Assembly: GCA_035315185.1 (NCBI GenBank)
Contig: DATFYE010000032.1
Coordinates: forward strand, 12,405 to 76,404
Direction: 5' to 3'
DNA: 64,000 nucleotides
Source: JADGQN01 sp035315185
GTDB taxonomy: Bacteria; Desulfobacterota; Syntrophorhabdia; Syntrophorhabdales; WCHB1-27
The translations under genes were made by a program, and so were the position numbers. Positions 26,847 through 36,061 of the stretch are shown piece by piece. A model generated the notes under the pieces. That model made no database searches and was not told where the DNA came from. It worked only from the letters and a program-made list of their open reading frames with translations. Position 1 is the stretch's first letter, and each line of letters starts with the position of its first letter.

Positions 26847-27785
26847 CTATACAAATAATGAGCTTACAGACGAGTCATCGTGAATTCTTTTTATAGCTTC
26901 GCCCAGAATGGGTGACACATCAAGTACCTCGAGACGCCGCAGTTTGTCTACCTTGTCGTGAAGGGGAATGGTGTTGGTGACAACAAGCTTGTGCAGCTCG
27001 GAGGCGTTCAATTTTTCTATGGCATTGCCTGACAGTACGGCATGCGTACAGCCCGCGTATACCATCGACGCACCATCGCGAACCAGAGCCTCTGCAGCCT
27101 GGACTATGGTGCCCCCGGTATCAATCATGTCGTCAAGCAGAATGGTTACTTTTCCTTCCACCTCGCCGACGATATGCATTACCTTAGAGACGTTCGGACT
27201 TTCCCTCCTCTTGTCTATAATTGCGATTGACGCATTTTTCAGTCTTTTGGCAAATTCTCTGGCCCTTTCAACGCCGCCTGCATCGGGCGAGACGACCACG
27301 ACCTCTCCCACAATGCTGCTGAAATATTCCAGCTGGACCGGCAGCGCATAGAGATGGTCCACGGGTATATCGAAAAAGCCCTGAATCTGCCCCACGTGCA
27401 GGTCCATGGCCAGAATCCTCGACGCACCCGCAACCTCCATCAGGTCGGCCACGAGTTTTGCTGATATGGGAGCCCTCGGTGTAACCTTGCGGTCCTGTCT
27501 CGCGTATCCGTAATACGGGATCACCACCGTAATCCGCGCAGCGGACGCCCTCTTGAGGGCATCGAGCATTATCAGGAGTTCCATAAGATTTTCGTTGACC
27601 GGCGGACACGTTGATTGGATGAGAAAGGTGTCCATGCCGCGCACAGACTCCTCAATCTCAACCTGGATCTCCCCATCACTGAATCTGCCTATCTTGGCCT
27701 TGCCATGTTCCAGGCCGAGGAACTGGCAGATTCTTTCAGCGATCTCTCTGTTCGCGCTCCCACTGAATATCTTCAGTTTATCCAC
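26847..27785 (-). CDS. prs: ribose-phosphate pyrophosphokinase
   Basis: 312 residues beginning at GTG 27785 after GGGGGTAAG. Visible motifs are FSGSANREIAERI, the ATP-site region RQDRKVTPRAPIS, DLHVGQIQGFFDIPVDHLYA (PRPP synthase signature), SPDAGG and DDMIDTGGTI (PRPP-binding loop). It makes PRPP from ribose 5-phosphate and ATP for nucleotide, histidine and cofactor synthesis. tRNA-Gln lies 25 nt upstream on the same strand. Confidence 0.97.
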   Translation of the reverse strand: MDKLKIFSGSANREIAERICQFLGLEHGKAKIGRFSDGEIQVEIEESVRGMDTFLIQSTCPPVNENLMELLIMLDALKRASAARITVVIPYYGYARQDRKVTPRAPISAKLVADLMEVAGASRILAMDLHVGQIQGFFDIPVDHLYALPVQLEYFSSIVGEVVVVSPDAGGVERAREFAKRLKNASIAIIDKRRESPNVSKVMHIVGEVEGKVTILLDDMIDTGGTIVQAAEALVRDGASMVYAGCTHAVLSGNAIEKLNASELHKLVVTNTIPLHDKVDKLRRLEVLDVSPILGEAIKRIHDDSSVSSLFV

Positions 27786-27810
27786 ACCTTACCCCCTGCC
27801 GGAGAAATAC

Positions 27811-27881
27811 TGGGGTGGGAGGATTCGAACCTCCGAATGCGGGCTCCAAAGGCCCGTGTCTTACCGCTTGACGACACCCCA
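27811..27881 (-). tRNA. tRNA-Gln (anticodon TTG)
   Basis: On the minus strand the acceptor arm TGGGGTG pairs with CACCCCA, the anticodon loop is CTTTGGA with anticodon TTG, and the T arm contains GGTTCGAATCC. The 71-nt molecule does not encode CCA. It sits between spoVG and prs, so it may be processed from their shared transcript. Confidence 0.96.
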
Positions 27882-27895
27882 ATGCTTACTGCTTA

Positions 27896-28162
27896 CTACA
27901 ACGTGACTGGTCCCAGCTGGCTGTGGAAAGCCTCCAGTACCCTGGCTTCTATCATCTCTCTCATCGCGCTGTTTAAAGGATGCGCTGTGTCGCGGTACGA
28001 GCCATCCTTCATCTTTTTGCTCGGCATGGCTACGAAAAGCTTGGTGTCACCGTCTATCACCTTCAAGTCCCTTACGATAAAACATTGATCGAATACAATG
28101 GAAGCGTATGCCCTGACCTTCTTCTCACTCACGGGATAGATCTTGATGCCGGTGATTTCCAT
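27896..28162 (-). CDS. spoVG: SpoVG-family RNA/DNA-binding protein
   Basis: 88 residues matching SpoVG closely: MEITGIKIYPVSEKKVRAYA at the start, then DGDTKLFVAMPSKKM and YRDTAHPLNSAMREMIE. GGAGGGAG precedes the ATG, 12 nt after ispE. Members are site-specific nucleic-acid binders with regulatory roles in Firmicutes and spirochetes. The name does not imply sporulation here. Confidence 0.95.
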   Translation of the reverse strand: MEITGIKIYPVSEKKVRAYASIVFDQCFIVRDLKVIDGDTKLFVAMPSKKMKDGSYRDTAHPLNSAMREMIEARVLEAFHSQLGPVTL

Positions 28163-28174
28163 GTCTCCCTCCTG

Positions 28175-29011
28175 CTATGAACTGTGGACCACGAAGACAC
28201 TTCCTAAATCACGTACTTTTTCCGCAGCTACCCGTGCATCGCCTTCCTTTTCGAAGACCCCAAAAACCGAGGAGCCACTCCCGCTCATCAGCGAACCAAT
28301 GGCTCCCGCTTTTCGTAACCTTTCTTTTGCCGTATGTATTTCAGGATGAAGAGAAAAGGCGACTCTCTCCAAGTCGTTCTCCAGCATCCGCGCAACGTTG
28401 AAAACAGTGTCTAACCGCCCCGACAATGTAATATGCTTTTGAGGCAAAGTCAATGACATTTTTAGGCCTTGGTACACCTCCGCTGTATTCAAGATGATAG
28501 CGGGATAGACGATTACGTACCAGATACGGGGGATTTGAATCGGGGCGATCTGCTCTCCGACACCCCTCATGATGCACGGTTTACCATACAGAAAGAGGGG
28601 TACATCCGCACCGATCTTGGCTCCGAGCTCAAAAAGATCGGCAGAGCTGACGGACAGACTCCAGAGTTTCACCAGAGCCATGAGCGCTGTAGCTGCGTTG
28701 CTGCTCGGCCCCCCAAGCCCTGCGCCTACGGGTATATTCTTTTGAATGAAGAAACGGACGCCGCGCTTGACGTGATAGGTTTCTTTAAGCAGCGTGGCAG
28801 CCCTGTATACGGTGTTAGCCAGCCCTGGAGGCAGGATATGCTTATCGTCCTCAACCGTAACTATATCTTCCGAAACTTCTTCGATTTGTATCACGTCCCT
28901 GAGAGAAATGATATCGACAACACTGAGAATCTCGTGATAGCCATCCGGTCTCTCTGCGAGTACCTTGAGTAAGAGATTTACCTTCGCGGGGGAGGGATAC
29001 GTTTCAATCAT
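28175..29011 (-). CDS. ispE: 4-diphosphocytidyl-2-C-methyl-D-erythritol kinase
   Basis: 278-residue GHMP kinase. PSPAKVNLLLKVLAERPDGYHE opens the protein, the ATP loop is PVGAGLGGPSSNAATAL near 95, and SLMSGSGSSVFGVF is the C-terminal glycine motif. It phosphorylates CDP-methylerythritol in the non-mevalonate isoprenoid pathway. It is followed by spoVG, tRNA-Gln and prs, an order common in deltaproteobacteria. Confidence 0.96.
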   Translation of the reverse strand: MIETYPSPAKVNLLLKVLAERPDGYHEILSVVDIISLRDVIQIEEVSEDIVTVEDDKHILPPGLANTVYRAATLLKETYHVKRGVRFFIQKNIPVGAGLGGPSSNAATALMALVKLWSLSVSSADLFELGAKIGADVPLFLYGKPCIMRGVGEQIAPIQIPRIWYVIVYPAIILNTAEVYQGLKMSLTLPQKHITLSGRLDTVFNVARMLENDLERVAFSLHPEIHTAKERLRKAGAIGSLMSGSGSSVFGVFEKEGDARVAAEKVRDLGSVFVVHSS

Positions 29012-29031
29012 GATTAAAGTGAGGACTCCAC

Positions 29032-29634
29032 TTACTCTGCCGCCGCCCTCACTACCCTGTTTCGCAGCGACGGGATATAGATCAAGGGAAGGCTGATTAC
29101 TGTGATAGCCATCTTGATCAGATACTGTCCCTTAACGAGTGGAATCACGGGCAGTGCCCCATAAAAGGCTAAGAATATGAAGACGACACTATCTACAAAG
29201 GTTGAGAAGACGTTACTCATAAGCACCCGCGACCATTTCCATCGCTTCACACGGTTTCGCCAAAGGTGATAGACCTCGATGTCCACGAGCGAGCTCACGA
29301 GATATGCTGTCAGGCTGGCGCATACGATTCTCGGGGTAGAGCCTAAGACAACCGAGTAAGCGCGACTCTCGGAAAAAAAAGTTGGTGCAGGGAGGTGGAT
29401 AACCAGATACGAGTATGCTGCAAGCAGAATATTGGCCAGGAAGGCGCCATAGATGACCTTGCGTGTTCCTTTCTTGCCGAACACTTCATGGATCAAGTCG
29501 ACAAGGGTGAAGGTGAGGGTATAGATGAAGACCGCTGACGGCACAACGATGCTACCCACTTGCACGGGCCGCCCGGCTGTGACGTTTGCTATGATTTCAC
29601 AGGCGACGTAAAGGCCAACGAGAATGAGTCCCAC
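29032..29634 (-). CDS. yhhQ: queuosine precursor transporter (YhhQ family)
   Basis: 200 residues with about six hydrophobic helices and the family segments FTLVDLIHEVFGKKGTRKVIYGAF, SLVDIEVYHLWR and MSNVFSTFVDSVVFI. YhhQ proteins import preQ0/preQ1 for queuosine synthesis in characterised bacteria. The start is GTG at 29634, immediately after the rng stop, so translation is probably coupled. Confidence 0.9.
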   Translation of the reverse strand: MGLILVGLYVACEIIANVTAGRPVQVGSIVVPSAVFIYTLTFTLVDLIHEVFGKKGTRKVIYGAFLANILLAAYSYLVIHLPAPTFFSESRAYSVVLGSTPRIVCASLTAYLVSSLVDIEVYHLWRNRVKRWKWSRVLMSNVFSTFVDSVVFIFLAFYGALPVIPLVKGQYLIKMAITVISLPLIYIPSLRNRVVRAAAE

Positions 29635-31116
29635 TCAGTAGACACCCTCCACGTGAAAGCTTTCTATGCCGAGTGCCGGATCGGCGATGACGTTAAATTT
29701 TGTTCCGAACGTGGTTTCAAGGTATTCAAGTGAAGCCTTCTCCTCTTCGTAAAGGAGTTGTGCCACTTCGGGGGCAAGGTGAATGTCGAACTGCTTTCCT
29801 TCCTGCTTCCTACAGGAGGTTCTCAAGGCCCGTAGAACCTCGTAACAGACGGTGAACCTCGACTTGACATATCCGGAACCATCGCATGTGGGGCACGACT
29901 CGCTGAGCATACTGACAACATTTTCTCTGGTCCTCTTGCGCGTAAGCTGCACAAGTCCCAATTCACTGATCGGATAAACAAACGTCTTAATCCTGTCCTT
30001 CTTCAACGCATCAACAAGCAGTTGAACCACACTTTCTCGCGATTCCCTCCTCTCCATGTCGATGAAATCAATAATGATGATCCCGCCGATATTTCGTAAC
30101 CTTATCTGGTACGCTATCTCTTTCACGGCTTCCAGATTGGTCTTGAGAATGGTATCCTCCAGGCCTCTCCTGCCCAGATATTTGCCCGTGTTGACATCGA
30201 TAACCGTCAATGCTTCGGTATAATCGAACACGATGTAGCCGCCCGATTTGAGCCAGATTTTCTTGTAGGCAAGCTTGGCGATCTCTATCTCGATCCGGTA
30301 GTAATCGAATATGTCCTCCCGTTCATCAAAATAAATGACCTCGCATTCCTCTTCCGGTAGAGTATCCTTCAGGAACTCCTCAATCATCTTAAAAACGAAG
30401 ACATCGTCGACGACAATCTTCTTGAGACTGTGAGAGTGCAGATCCCTTATGATCCGGAAAATCATGCCGAGGTCCTGATGGAGTATCTGGGGTGCGCGTA
30501 CCCGTTTGGCCTTTTCCTGGACGCCCTCCCACAGGCGCTGGAGAAAATTCAGATCAGCTTCCAGTTCCTCCGGCCGCTTTCCTTCACAGGCGGTCCTTGC
30601 AATCAGCCCGAAGCCTTTCGGGGCCAAATCTTTCAAAGTGGCAGCAAGCCTTTTCCGCTCTTCCTCGCCCTCTATACGTCTTGACACGCCGATGTGCTTG
30701 CTACCCGGCATGAGTACCAGGAGCTTTCCGGGCAGGGTTATTCTTGAAGTGACGCGAGTACCTTTTTGCCCTATGGCCTCTCTCGATACCTGAACGATCA
30801 CTTCCTGTCCCTCTTCAAGTACTCCCTCAATACGCTCGTTAGCTTCAATGGGCGCACCGTTCTCTTCGAACTCTTCGTACATGCCCGTGTCTATGACCAC
30901 GTCACCTACATAGAGAAAAGCAGATTTGTCGAGCCCGACGTCCACGAATGCTGCATCCATCCCGGGCACTACTCTTGCCACTTTGCCCTTGTATATATTC
31001 CCTACGATGCTCTTGTCGTTCTTTCTCTCGATGAAGAATTCGACCAGAACCCCATTTTCAAGAAAAGCGACCCTTGTCTCATTGAACGTTACGTTGATTA
31101 TCAGTTCCGCTGGCAT
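29635..31116 (-). CDS. rng: ribonuclease G
   Basis: 493 residues, the length of RNase G and without the long C-terminal scaffold of RNase E. An S1 domain occupies about residues 35-125. Catalytic acids lie in VIDVNTGKY and IIIDFIDMERRES. The zinc-link is CPTCDGSGYV near 417. It cuts single-stranded AU-rich RNA, including 16S rRNA precursors. The start overlaps the end of the radical SAM gene by 38 nt; GGAGG is present upstream. Confidence 0.95.
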   Translation of the reverse strand: MPAELIINVTFNETRVAFLENGVLVEFFIERKNDKSIVGNIYKGKVARVVPGMDAAFVDVGLDKSAFLYVGDVVIDTGMYEEFEENGAPIEANERIEGVLEEGQEVIVQVSREAIGQKGTRVTSRITLPGKLLVLMPGSKHIGVSRRIEGEEERKRLAATLKDLAPKGFGLIARTACEGKRPEELEADLNFLQRLWEGVQEKAKRVRAPQILHQDLGMIFRIIRDLHSHSLKKIVVDDVFVFKMIEEFLKDTLPEEECEVIYFDEREDIFDYYRIEIEIAKLAYKKIWLKSGGYIVFDYTEALTVIDVNTGKYLGRRGLEDTILKTNLEAVKEIAYQIRLRNIGGIIIIDFIDMERRESRESVVQLLVDALKKDRIKTFVYPISELGLVQLTRKRTRENVVSMLSESCPTCDGSGYVKSRFTVCYEVLRALRTSCRKQEGKQFDIHLAPEVAQLLYEEEKASLEYLETTFGTKFNVIADPALGIESFHVEGVY

Positions 31117-33385
31117 GAATCCTTTTCTCCTCCACCTTTATGATCCTCTCAAACAGGGCAGATTGCCAAAGACCTTTGACGTTCTGTCCCTGCCACAAGG
31201 TAAATAGCTTTTGTCCCTCTCTTCTCCACGGAAATCCTTCCGGGTCGGAGGATCCTTTATTTGACACCAGAAGATACGCGTGGCCATTGTCGTGTGCTTT
31301 TAGGCCACCTTCACTTACCCCAAAAACCTTGAGGCCTCGTGGCAGATGGCTGTTGATCGTATTGATGGTCTCGGGCGAGTTTGCAGGACTACTCGGACTA
31401 TCGACAACTTCAATCTCCGCAAACTCGCACATGCTCTCTACGCCTACGGGCAGCGCAGGCGAGAGAGAGATACGGGGTTTCGGGTGGTACTTGCCGTGCA
31501 GACGAAGGCAGAAGCGTGAGGCCCGTAAGGCCCTCAACAACAGAGTGACCGTGTCGAGGTGACCTATGTAACGGCCGTCGTTGTATTTTCCGTACCGGAG
31601 CGTATAGAGGGTATGCGTCTCCGCGGCAGGTGCTTCCGTCGGCTTCTGCTGCAACTCTATTGGCCGTTCAGATATGGGCTTTTCGCGTTTGGGGGCGCAG
31701 AAAAGCCCGCAGCCCGCACACGCATTGTAACAGTTTTCTGTTGTTTCACGACGCTCTGCCTTGTCCAGCTCCTCGCGCATGAAAGCCCTATCCACTCCCG
31801 TATCAATGAAGTTCCACGGCAGCTCTTCATTCATGTCGCGCTTGCCAAGCAACTTCTCTCTCACGTCGCCATTCCGGTCGAGCCACGCTTCGTAAAGATC
31901 CGGTCTCGAAAACTCGCCCCACGCTTCAAGTTTAACGCGCTGCTGATGCAAGCTGAGGAAGAGAGACCCGAGGCGTTCATCGCCGCGTGCGATCAGGGCC
32001 TCCATCGTGGCTCTCCTGACGTCCCGGAATTTCAGCTTCACTCCCCGTCTCGGCAGACTTTGCTTGATAATTGAGAGTTTCCGCTCCAGTGATGCTTCAG
32101 GCTCCATCGACAACCACTGAAAAGGCGTATGCGGTTTTGGTATGAGTGGCGATATAGAGAGATTGACATCAATATGCTGACGGACAAATGGTTCGACTAT
32201 GGCACGAAGGGCGAGAAGGTCCTCTTCTGTTTCCCATGGAAAGCCGATCATCAGATAGAGCTTCATATTTCGCCAACCATATTTCCTGAGAAGTGGCAGC
32301 TGGTTGAGGAAGAGGTCCAGGTCCATGCTCTTATTCAACCTGTCCCGGAGATTGGGAGATGCAGCTTCGAGCGCGAACGTAAATCCGCCCCGCGCGCCTT
32401 CTCCAAGAATCCTTATCTCCTCTTCAGTCACGCTGCCGATCTTGAGGGAGGGAAGGGAAAGAGAGACGTCCTTGAAACGGCATCTGACGTGCGACAGAAG
32501 TTCACGGAGATGGCTGTAATCACCTGAGCTGAGCGAGAGTAGCGATATCTCTTCGTAGCCCGTTTGGCCGATCGCTTCTTTGATGATTTCTGCCAGCACC
32601 GGGAGACTCCGTTCTCTGTATGGCCGGTAGCCGTACCCTGCCATGCAGAATCTGCAGCCGTTTCCGCAGCCCCGGGAAATTTCGATGTTCAGCCGGTCAT
32701 GGATACTGCTGACGACCGGAATGGGTGGCCTGACCGGATGGTAGGACGCATCCAGGTCGTCAACATAGAGTCTTCTGACACGGTCAGCGCCCAGAAGCGG
32801 TGAATAGACGCCGTCGAGCGTGGCCAGTTCCCGTATTATTATTTCTCTGGACAAGCCCTTGAGTTCGCGTAGCCGCAGAAGGAGGTCCTCAAGGACTGGT
32901 TCTGCCTCACCGACGACAAATAAATCAAAGAAGCGCTCGAACGGCTTCGGGTTGAGAACGAGAGGCCCTCCTCCTATCACGATCGGACCGGTGTCTCTCA
33001 TCCGTGATTCCAACGGTATGCCCGCGAGTTCGAGCATGTTTAAAACATTGGTAATGTTCATTTCATAGGAGAGTGAAAAGCCGACAGCATCCATTTGTGA
33101 CAGGGGAGTCTTTGATTCCAGCGTGAAAAGGGGTATGTGCTGCTCCCTCATGTACATTTCCATGTCGTGCCATGGTGCAAAGCAGCGCTCACACCAGACG
33201 CGGTCCACGCCATTGGCGATCTCAAGGAGGAGGAAGAAGCCGTGGTATGACATACCGATCTCATATATATCCGGATAGCAGAGGGCAAACCGGATATCCA
33301 CACTCTTCGGGTCCTTGAACGGGGCATTCGGCTCGGTGCCAATATAGCGCCCTGGCCTCGTTATGTGACGAGGAACATCAAGCAT
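31079..33385 (-). CDS. B12-binding radical SAM protein fused to DUF2344
   Basis: 768 residues of the TIGR03960-type family joined to a TIGR03936/DUF2344 C-terminal domain. The cluster motif is SRGCGNGCRFCMAGYGYRP near 228. NMKLYLMIGFPWETEEDL is a barrel strand. The domain from about 590 on reads YTLRYGKYNDGRYIGHLDTV and HPKPRISLSPALPVG. The reaction is not known to me. The gene is very often beside rng, as here, which hints at an RNA- or ribosome-related modification. The overlap with rng suggests tight coupling. Confidence 0.92.
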   Translation of the reverse strand: MLDVPRHITRPGRYIGTEPNAPFKDPKSVDIRFALCYPDIYEIGMSYHGFFLLLEIANGVDRVWCERCFAPWHDMEMYMREQHIPLFTLESKTPLSQMDAVGFSLSYEMNITNVLNMLELAGIPLESRMRDTGPIVIGGGPLVLNPKPFERFFDLFVVGEAEPVLEDLLLRLRELKGLSREIIIRELATLDGVYSPLLGADRVRRLYVDDLDASYHPVRPPIPVVSSIHDRLNIEISRGCGNGCRFCMAGYGYRPYRERSLPVLAEIIKEAIGQTGYEEISLLSLSSGDYSHLRELLSHVRCRFKDVSLSLPSLKIGSVTEEEIRILGEGARGGFTFALEAASPNLRDRLNKSMDLDLFLNQLPLLRKYGWRNMKLYLMIGFPWETEEDLLALRAIVEPFVRQHIDVNLSISPLIPKPHTPFQWLSMEPEASLERKLSIIKQSLPRRGVKLKFRDVRRATMEALIARGDERLGSLFLSLHQQRVKLEAWGEFSRPDLYEAWLDRNGDVREKLLGKRDMNEELPWNFIDTGVDRAFMREELDKAERRETTENCYNACAGCGLFCAPKREKPISERPIELQQKPTEAPAAETHTLYTLRYGKYNDGRYIGHLDTVTLLLRALRASRFCLRLHGKYHPKPRISLSPALPVGVESMCEFAEIEVVDSPSSPANSPETINTINSHLPRGLKVFGVSEGGLKAHDNGHAYLLVSNKGSSDPEGFPWRREGQKLFTLWQGQNVKGLWQSALFERIIKVEEKRIHASGTDNQRNVQ

Positions 33386-33404
33386 GGAAAATCCCAGTAA
33401 AACG

Positions 33405-33533
33405 GTGATCAGTGATCAGTGATCGGTGATCAGTGACATCAAGAAGAGTGACCGATAACCGATGACCGATAACCGATGACACCTGAGAGTAGCGAGAGTG
33501 AGAGGTGATCGCTGAGCAGTGAGCGGCAAGGCG
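33405..33533. repeat. degenerate heptamer repeats (GTGATCA and ATAACCG families)
   Basis: Heptamers GTGATCA (twice), GTGATCG, GTGATCA and GTGACAT run from 33405, then GTGACCG, ATAACCG, ATGACCG, ATAACCG and ATGACAC to about 33483, followed by looser TGAGNNN units. This is the same CAGTGAT family as at 21329, filling the spacer between the phosphohexomutase and the radical SAM gene. Confidence 0.75.
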
Positions 33534-33541
33534 TGACGGGG

Positions 33542-34900
33542 TCATGAGTGCTCCTTCATGATGCGTTGGAGATCGCTCATGATCATGTTCTGGATCCGAT
33601 CAAGGCCCGGCCCCGTATCTGCCTCGAACCTCAAAACAAGTATCGGCTGCGTGTTTGAGGCACGCACGAGTCCCCAGCCATCGGGCAGACTCACCCGCAC
33701 TCCGTCGATGTCGATGACAGGGAACATCCGTTTGTAATAGTCTGTGAGTGCTTGGACCACCCGGAATTTCAGCTTCTCAGGACAATCAACTCTTATTTCC
33801 GGCGTGGAATAAGTCTTCGGCAGGTCGCTCAGAAACCGGGAGAGCGGGATATCCAGTTTCCCCATGATCTCGAGAAGCCGGAGCGATGCATAGATCGCAT
33901 CATCGTATCCAAAAAACCGATCGGCAAAAAACATGTGGCCGCTCATCTCTCCTCCGAGAAGAGCATTGACCTCTTTCATCTTTTTCTTGATGAGGGAATG
34001 GCCGGCTTTCCACATGATAGCCTTGCCGCCGTGTTTTTCTATATCGTCATACAGGTTTTTTGAGCATTTCACTTCGGAAACAAAAGAGGCACCCTTGTGT
34101 TCCTTGAGCACCTCCCGCGCGAAGATGATCATCAAGTAGTCGCCCCAGATAATGGTCCCTTTTTCATCGATCACGCCGATTCTGTCCGCGTCGCCGTCGT
34201 AGCCGATGCCTATGTCCGCATCCGTTTCGAGCACTGTTTTTCTGAGGGTTTCTATGTTCTTCTCCACGGTAGGGTCAGGAAAGTGATTGGGGAAATGGCC
34301 GTCCATATCGCAAAAAAGAGGGACCACTTCTTGCCCCATCTCTTCCATTATTGGACATGCGACAACACCACCCGTGCCATTACCTGCGTCGACCACTACC
34401 TTCAATTTCTTATCAAGCTTCAGATTTGTTCTGAGAAATTGGTAATAGTCCTCTATGATGTGGGGATATTCGTTGCGTGAGCCTTTGCCCTTCACAAACC
34501 TTTTTTTCTCAATAATGTCCCCCAGGGACTGGATCTCGGGGCCGTAAAGGGTTGCTCGGTCAAAGGCCACCTTGAATCCATTGAACTCCGGAGGATTATG
34601 GCTGCCCGTTACCATGACTCCTCCGTCAGCGTTTAGATTAAAGAGAGAAAAGTAAAAGAGCGGGGTAGGGACTACGCCGAGGTCAGTGACGTCGAGGCCA
34701 CCCTTAACCATCGCCTCAACGAGAAGGTCCCTGAAGTGCCCCGAACTGAGCCTGCAGTCTCTCCCGATGGTGGCGGCCCTTTTTCCGCGCTCCTTCATGT
34801 AGGCTGCCACAGCCCTGCCTATGTTTGTGACAACCTCATCGGTGAGGTCCTGTTCGACGTTGCCTCTGATATCGTATTCCCTGAATATCTCCCTGTTCAT
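33542..34900 (-). CDS. phosphomannomutase/phosphoglucomutase
   Basis: 452-residue alpha-D-phosphohexomutase. The phosphoserine loop is VMVTGSHNPPEFNGFK near 97-110, the magnesium loop GYDGDADRIGVID near 237, the sugar loop GGEMSGHMFF near 318 and the phosphate-binding C-terminus VRASNTQPILVLRFEA. Loop GGEMSGH is the form found in dual mannose/glucose enzymes such as AlgC. It probably supplies sugar nucleotides for surface glycans. It lies 10 nt downstream of the ROK kinase. Confidence 0.93.
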   Translation of the reverse strand: MNREIFREYDIRGNVEQDLTDEVVTNIGRAVAAYMKERGKRAATIGRDCRLSSGHFRDLLVEAMVKGGLDVTDLGVVPTPLFYFSLFNLNADGGVMVTGSHNPPEFNGFKVAFDRATLYGPEIQSLGDIIEKKRFVKGKGSRNEYPHIIEDYYQFLRTNLKLDKKLKVVVDAGNGTGGVVACPIMEEMGQEVVPLFCDMDGHFPNHFPDPTVEKNIETLRKTVLETDADIGIGYDGDADRIGVIDEKGTIIWGDYLMIIFAREVLKEHKGASFVSEVKCSKNLYDDIEKHGGKAIMWKAGHSLIKKKMKEVNALLGGEMSGHMFFADRFFGYDDAIYASLRLLEIMGKLDIPLSRFLSDLPKTYSTPEIRVDCPEKLKFRVVQALTDYYKRMFPVIDIDGVRVSLPDGWGLVRASNTQPILVLRFEADTGPGLDRIQNMIMSDLQRIMKEHS

Positions 34901-34910
34901 CCCGAAACCC

Positions 34911-35855
34911 TCACTCGTCCTTCACAAAAGCCGCACCCAACAGCGTCGCGTCATCCCCCAGTCTCGCGCGTTCGATCTTCAGGCCGGCGATGGAAGCTCG
35001 CATGGCCCGGCGCTTCATGACGAGAAGAGCCTCGTCGATGAGACGCTGCGTACCCTTTACAACTCCTCCACCAAAAATAATTAGATCAGGGTTGATAAGG
35101 TTGGCGACGCTTTGAAGACCTGCACCCAGATATTCGACCACCTCTCCCCATATCTCGGTGCATAGGTCATCTCCAAGAAGGTAAGCTTCTTCAATACGGC
35201 CAACGTGAACGCTGCCTGCGCGGCCTTCTACGATATCCCAGAGCTTGCCCCGGTAACCCTGCATAAGACGCTGCCTGACCCTCTCCTCGATGTACGAGCC
35301 GCCGCAGTACGCCTCGAAACAACCTCTATTCCCGCAACGGCACTGATAGCCGAATGGGTTGAGGGTCGTATGGCCCAGCTCGCCACCCACGCCGTGGGAG
35401 CCGCGAAACAACCGGCCATTCAATATCAAGCCTCCGCCGACGCCGGTGCCGATGAAGATACCCACGACATTCGAGGCCTCTCTGTGAAACCCGAACCTCC
35501 ACTCTCCATAGGTCCCCGCGTTTACGTCGTTCTCAATGAATGTCTGAATGCCTGTTGCCTCTTCCACATCGTGCTTGAGCGGTGCATCTGTCCAGTTGAG
35601 ATTCGGCGAGAAAAGGATCTTCCCCGTCGCGTGGTCGATTTGGCCCGCGCAAGCTATGCCGATCCTGCCGACGTCCGTTGCACCGGCTCCCGCCTCCGAG
35701 AGAAGCGCGGCCACAAGGCCACGGATCTGATCCCTCACCCCGGGGTATCCTTTATGGGCGTCCGTCTTGACCTTCCTGCGCTTGGTGACCTGTCCCGATT
35801 CGCTGATCAGTCCAACCGCTATTTTGGTGCCCCCAATATCAATGCCTATTCTCAT
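34911..35855 (-). CDS. ROK-family sugar kinase (glucokinase-like)
   Basis: 314 residues. The ATP-binding start is IGIDIGGTKIAVGLI; ENDVNAGTYGEWRFG and GTGVGGGLILNG follow; the zinc-binding ROK signature is GHTTLNPFGYQCRCGNRGCFEAY with C-x-C-x4-C. No DNA-binding domain precedes it, so it is an enzyme rather than a ROK repressor. Glucose is the likeliest substrate, which would give glucose 6-phosphate to the mutase in the same unit. Confidence 0.9.
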   Translation of the reverse strand: MRIGIDIGGTKIAVGLISESGQVTKRRKVKTDAHKGYPGVRDQIRGLVAALLSEAGAGATDVGRIGIACAGQIDHATGKILFSPNLNWTDAPLKHDVEEATGIQTFIENDVNAGTYGEWRFGFHREASNVVGIFIGTGVGGGLILNGRLFRGSHGVGGELGHTTLNPFGYQCRCGNRGCFEAYCGGSYIEERVRQRLMQGYRGKLWDIVEGRAGSVHVGRIEEAYLLGDDLCTEIWGEVVEYLGAGLQSVANLINPDLIIFGGGVVKGTQRLIDEALLVMKRRAMRASIAGLKIERARLGDDATLLGAAFVKDE

Positions 35856-35992
35856 GGTTTCTCTGTTCGTGGTGAAGAGTGAGACCTTTTTCGTAAGCTG
35901 CTGAAGAGCCGCTTCCAGGTGTTATGGCCGGGCGCAAACCGGTCAAGCGCCGATAACTGGCTAACTAGTCCTGAGGCCGGCACCTTTTTCCT

Positions 35993-36022
35993 TTGACATA
36001 CAATTTGCATCTTACATATTAT
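35993..36022 (+). promoter_or_regulatory. sigma70-type promoter for the LOG gene
   Basis: TTGACA at 35993-35998 and TATTAT at 36017-36022 with an 18-nt spacer, about 40 nt before the start codon. The spacer and -10 region are AT-rich against a GC-richer background. Confidence 0.6.
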
Positions 36023-36061
36023 ATGTGAAATTCCCAAATCTCAAGGCAAAAAGGAAAACTC

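Noticed and set aside
31079..31116. Frameshift or wrong start at the radical SAM-rng overlap
   Set aside because: Both proteins have complete motifs and the 38-nt overlap can be real; rng has a ribosome site inside the upstream gene.
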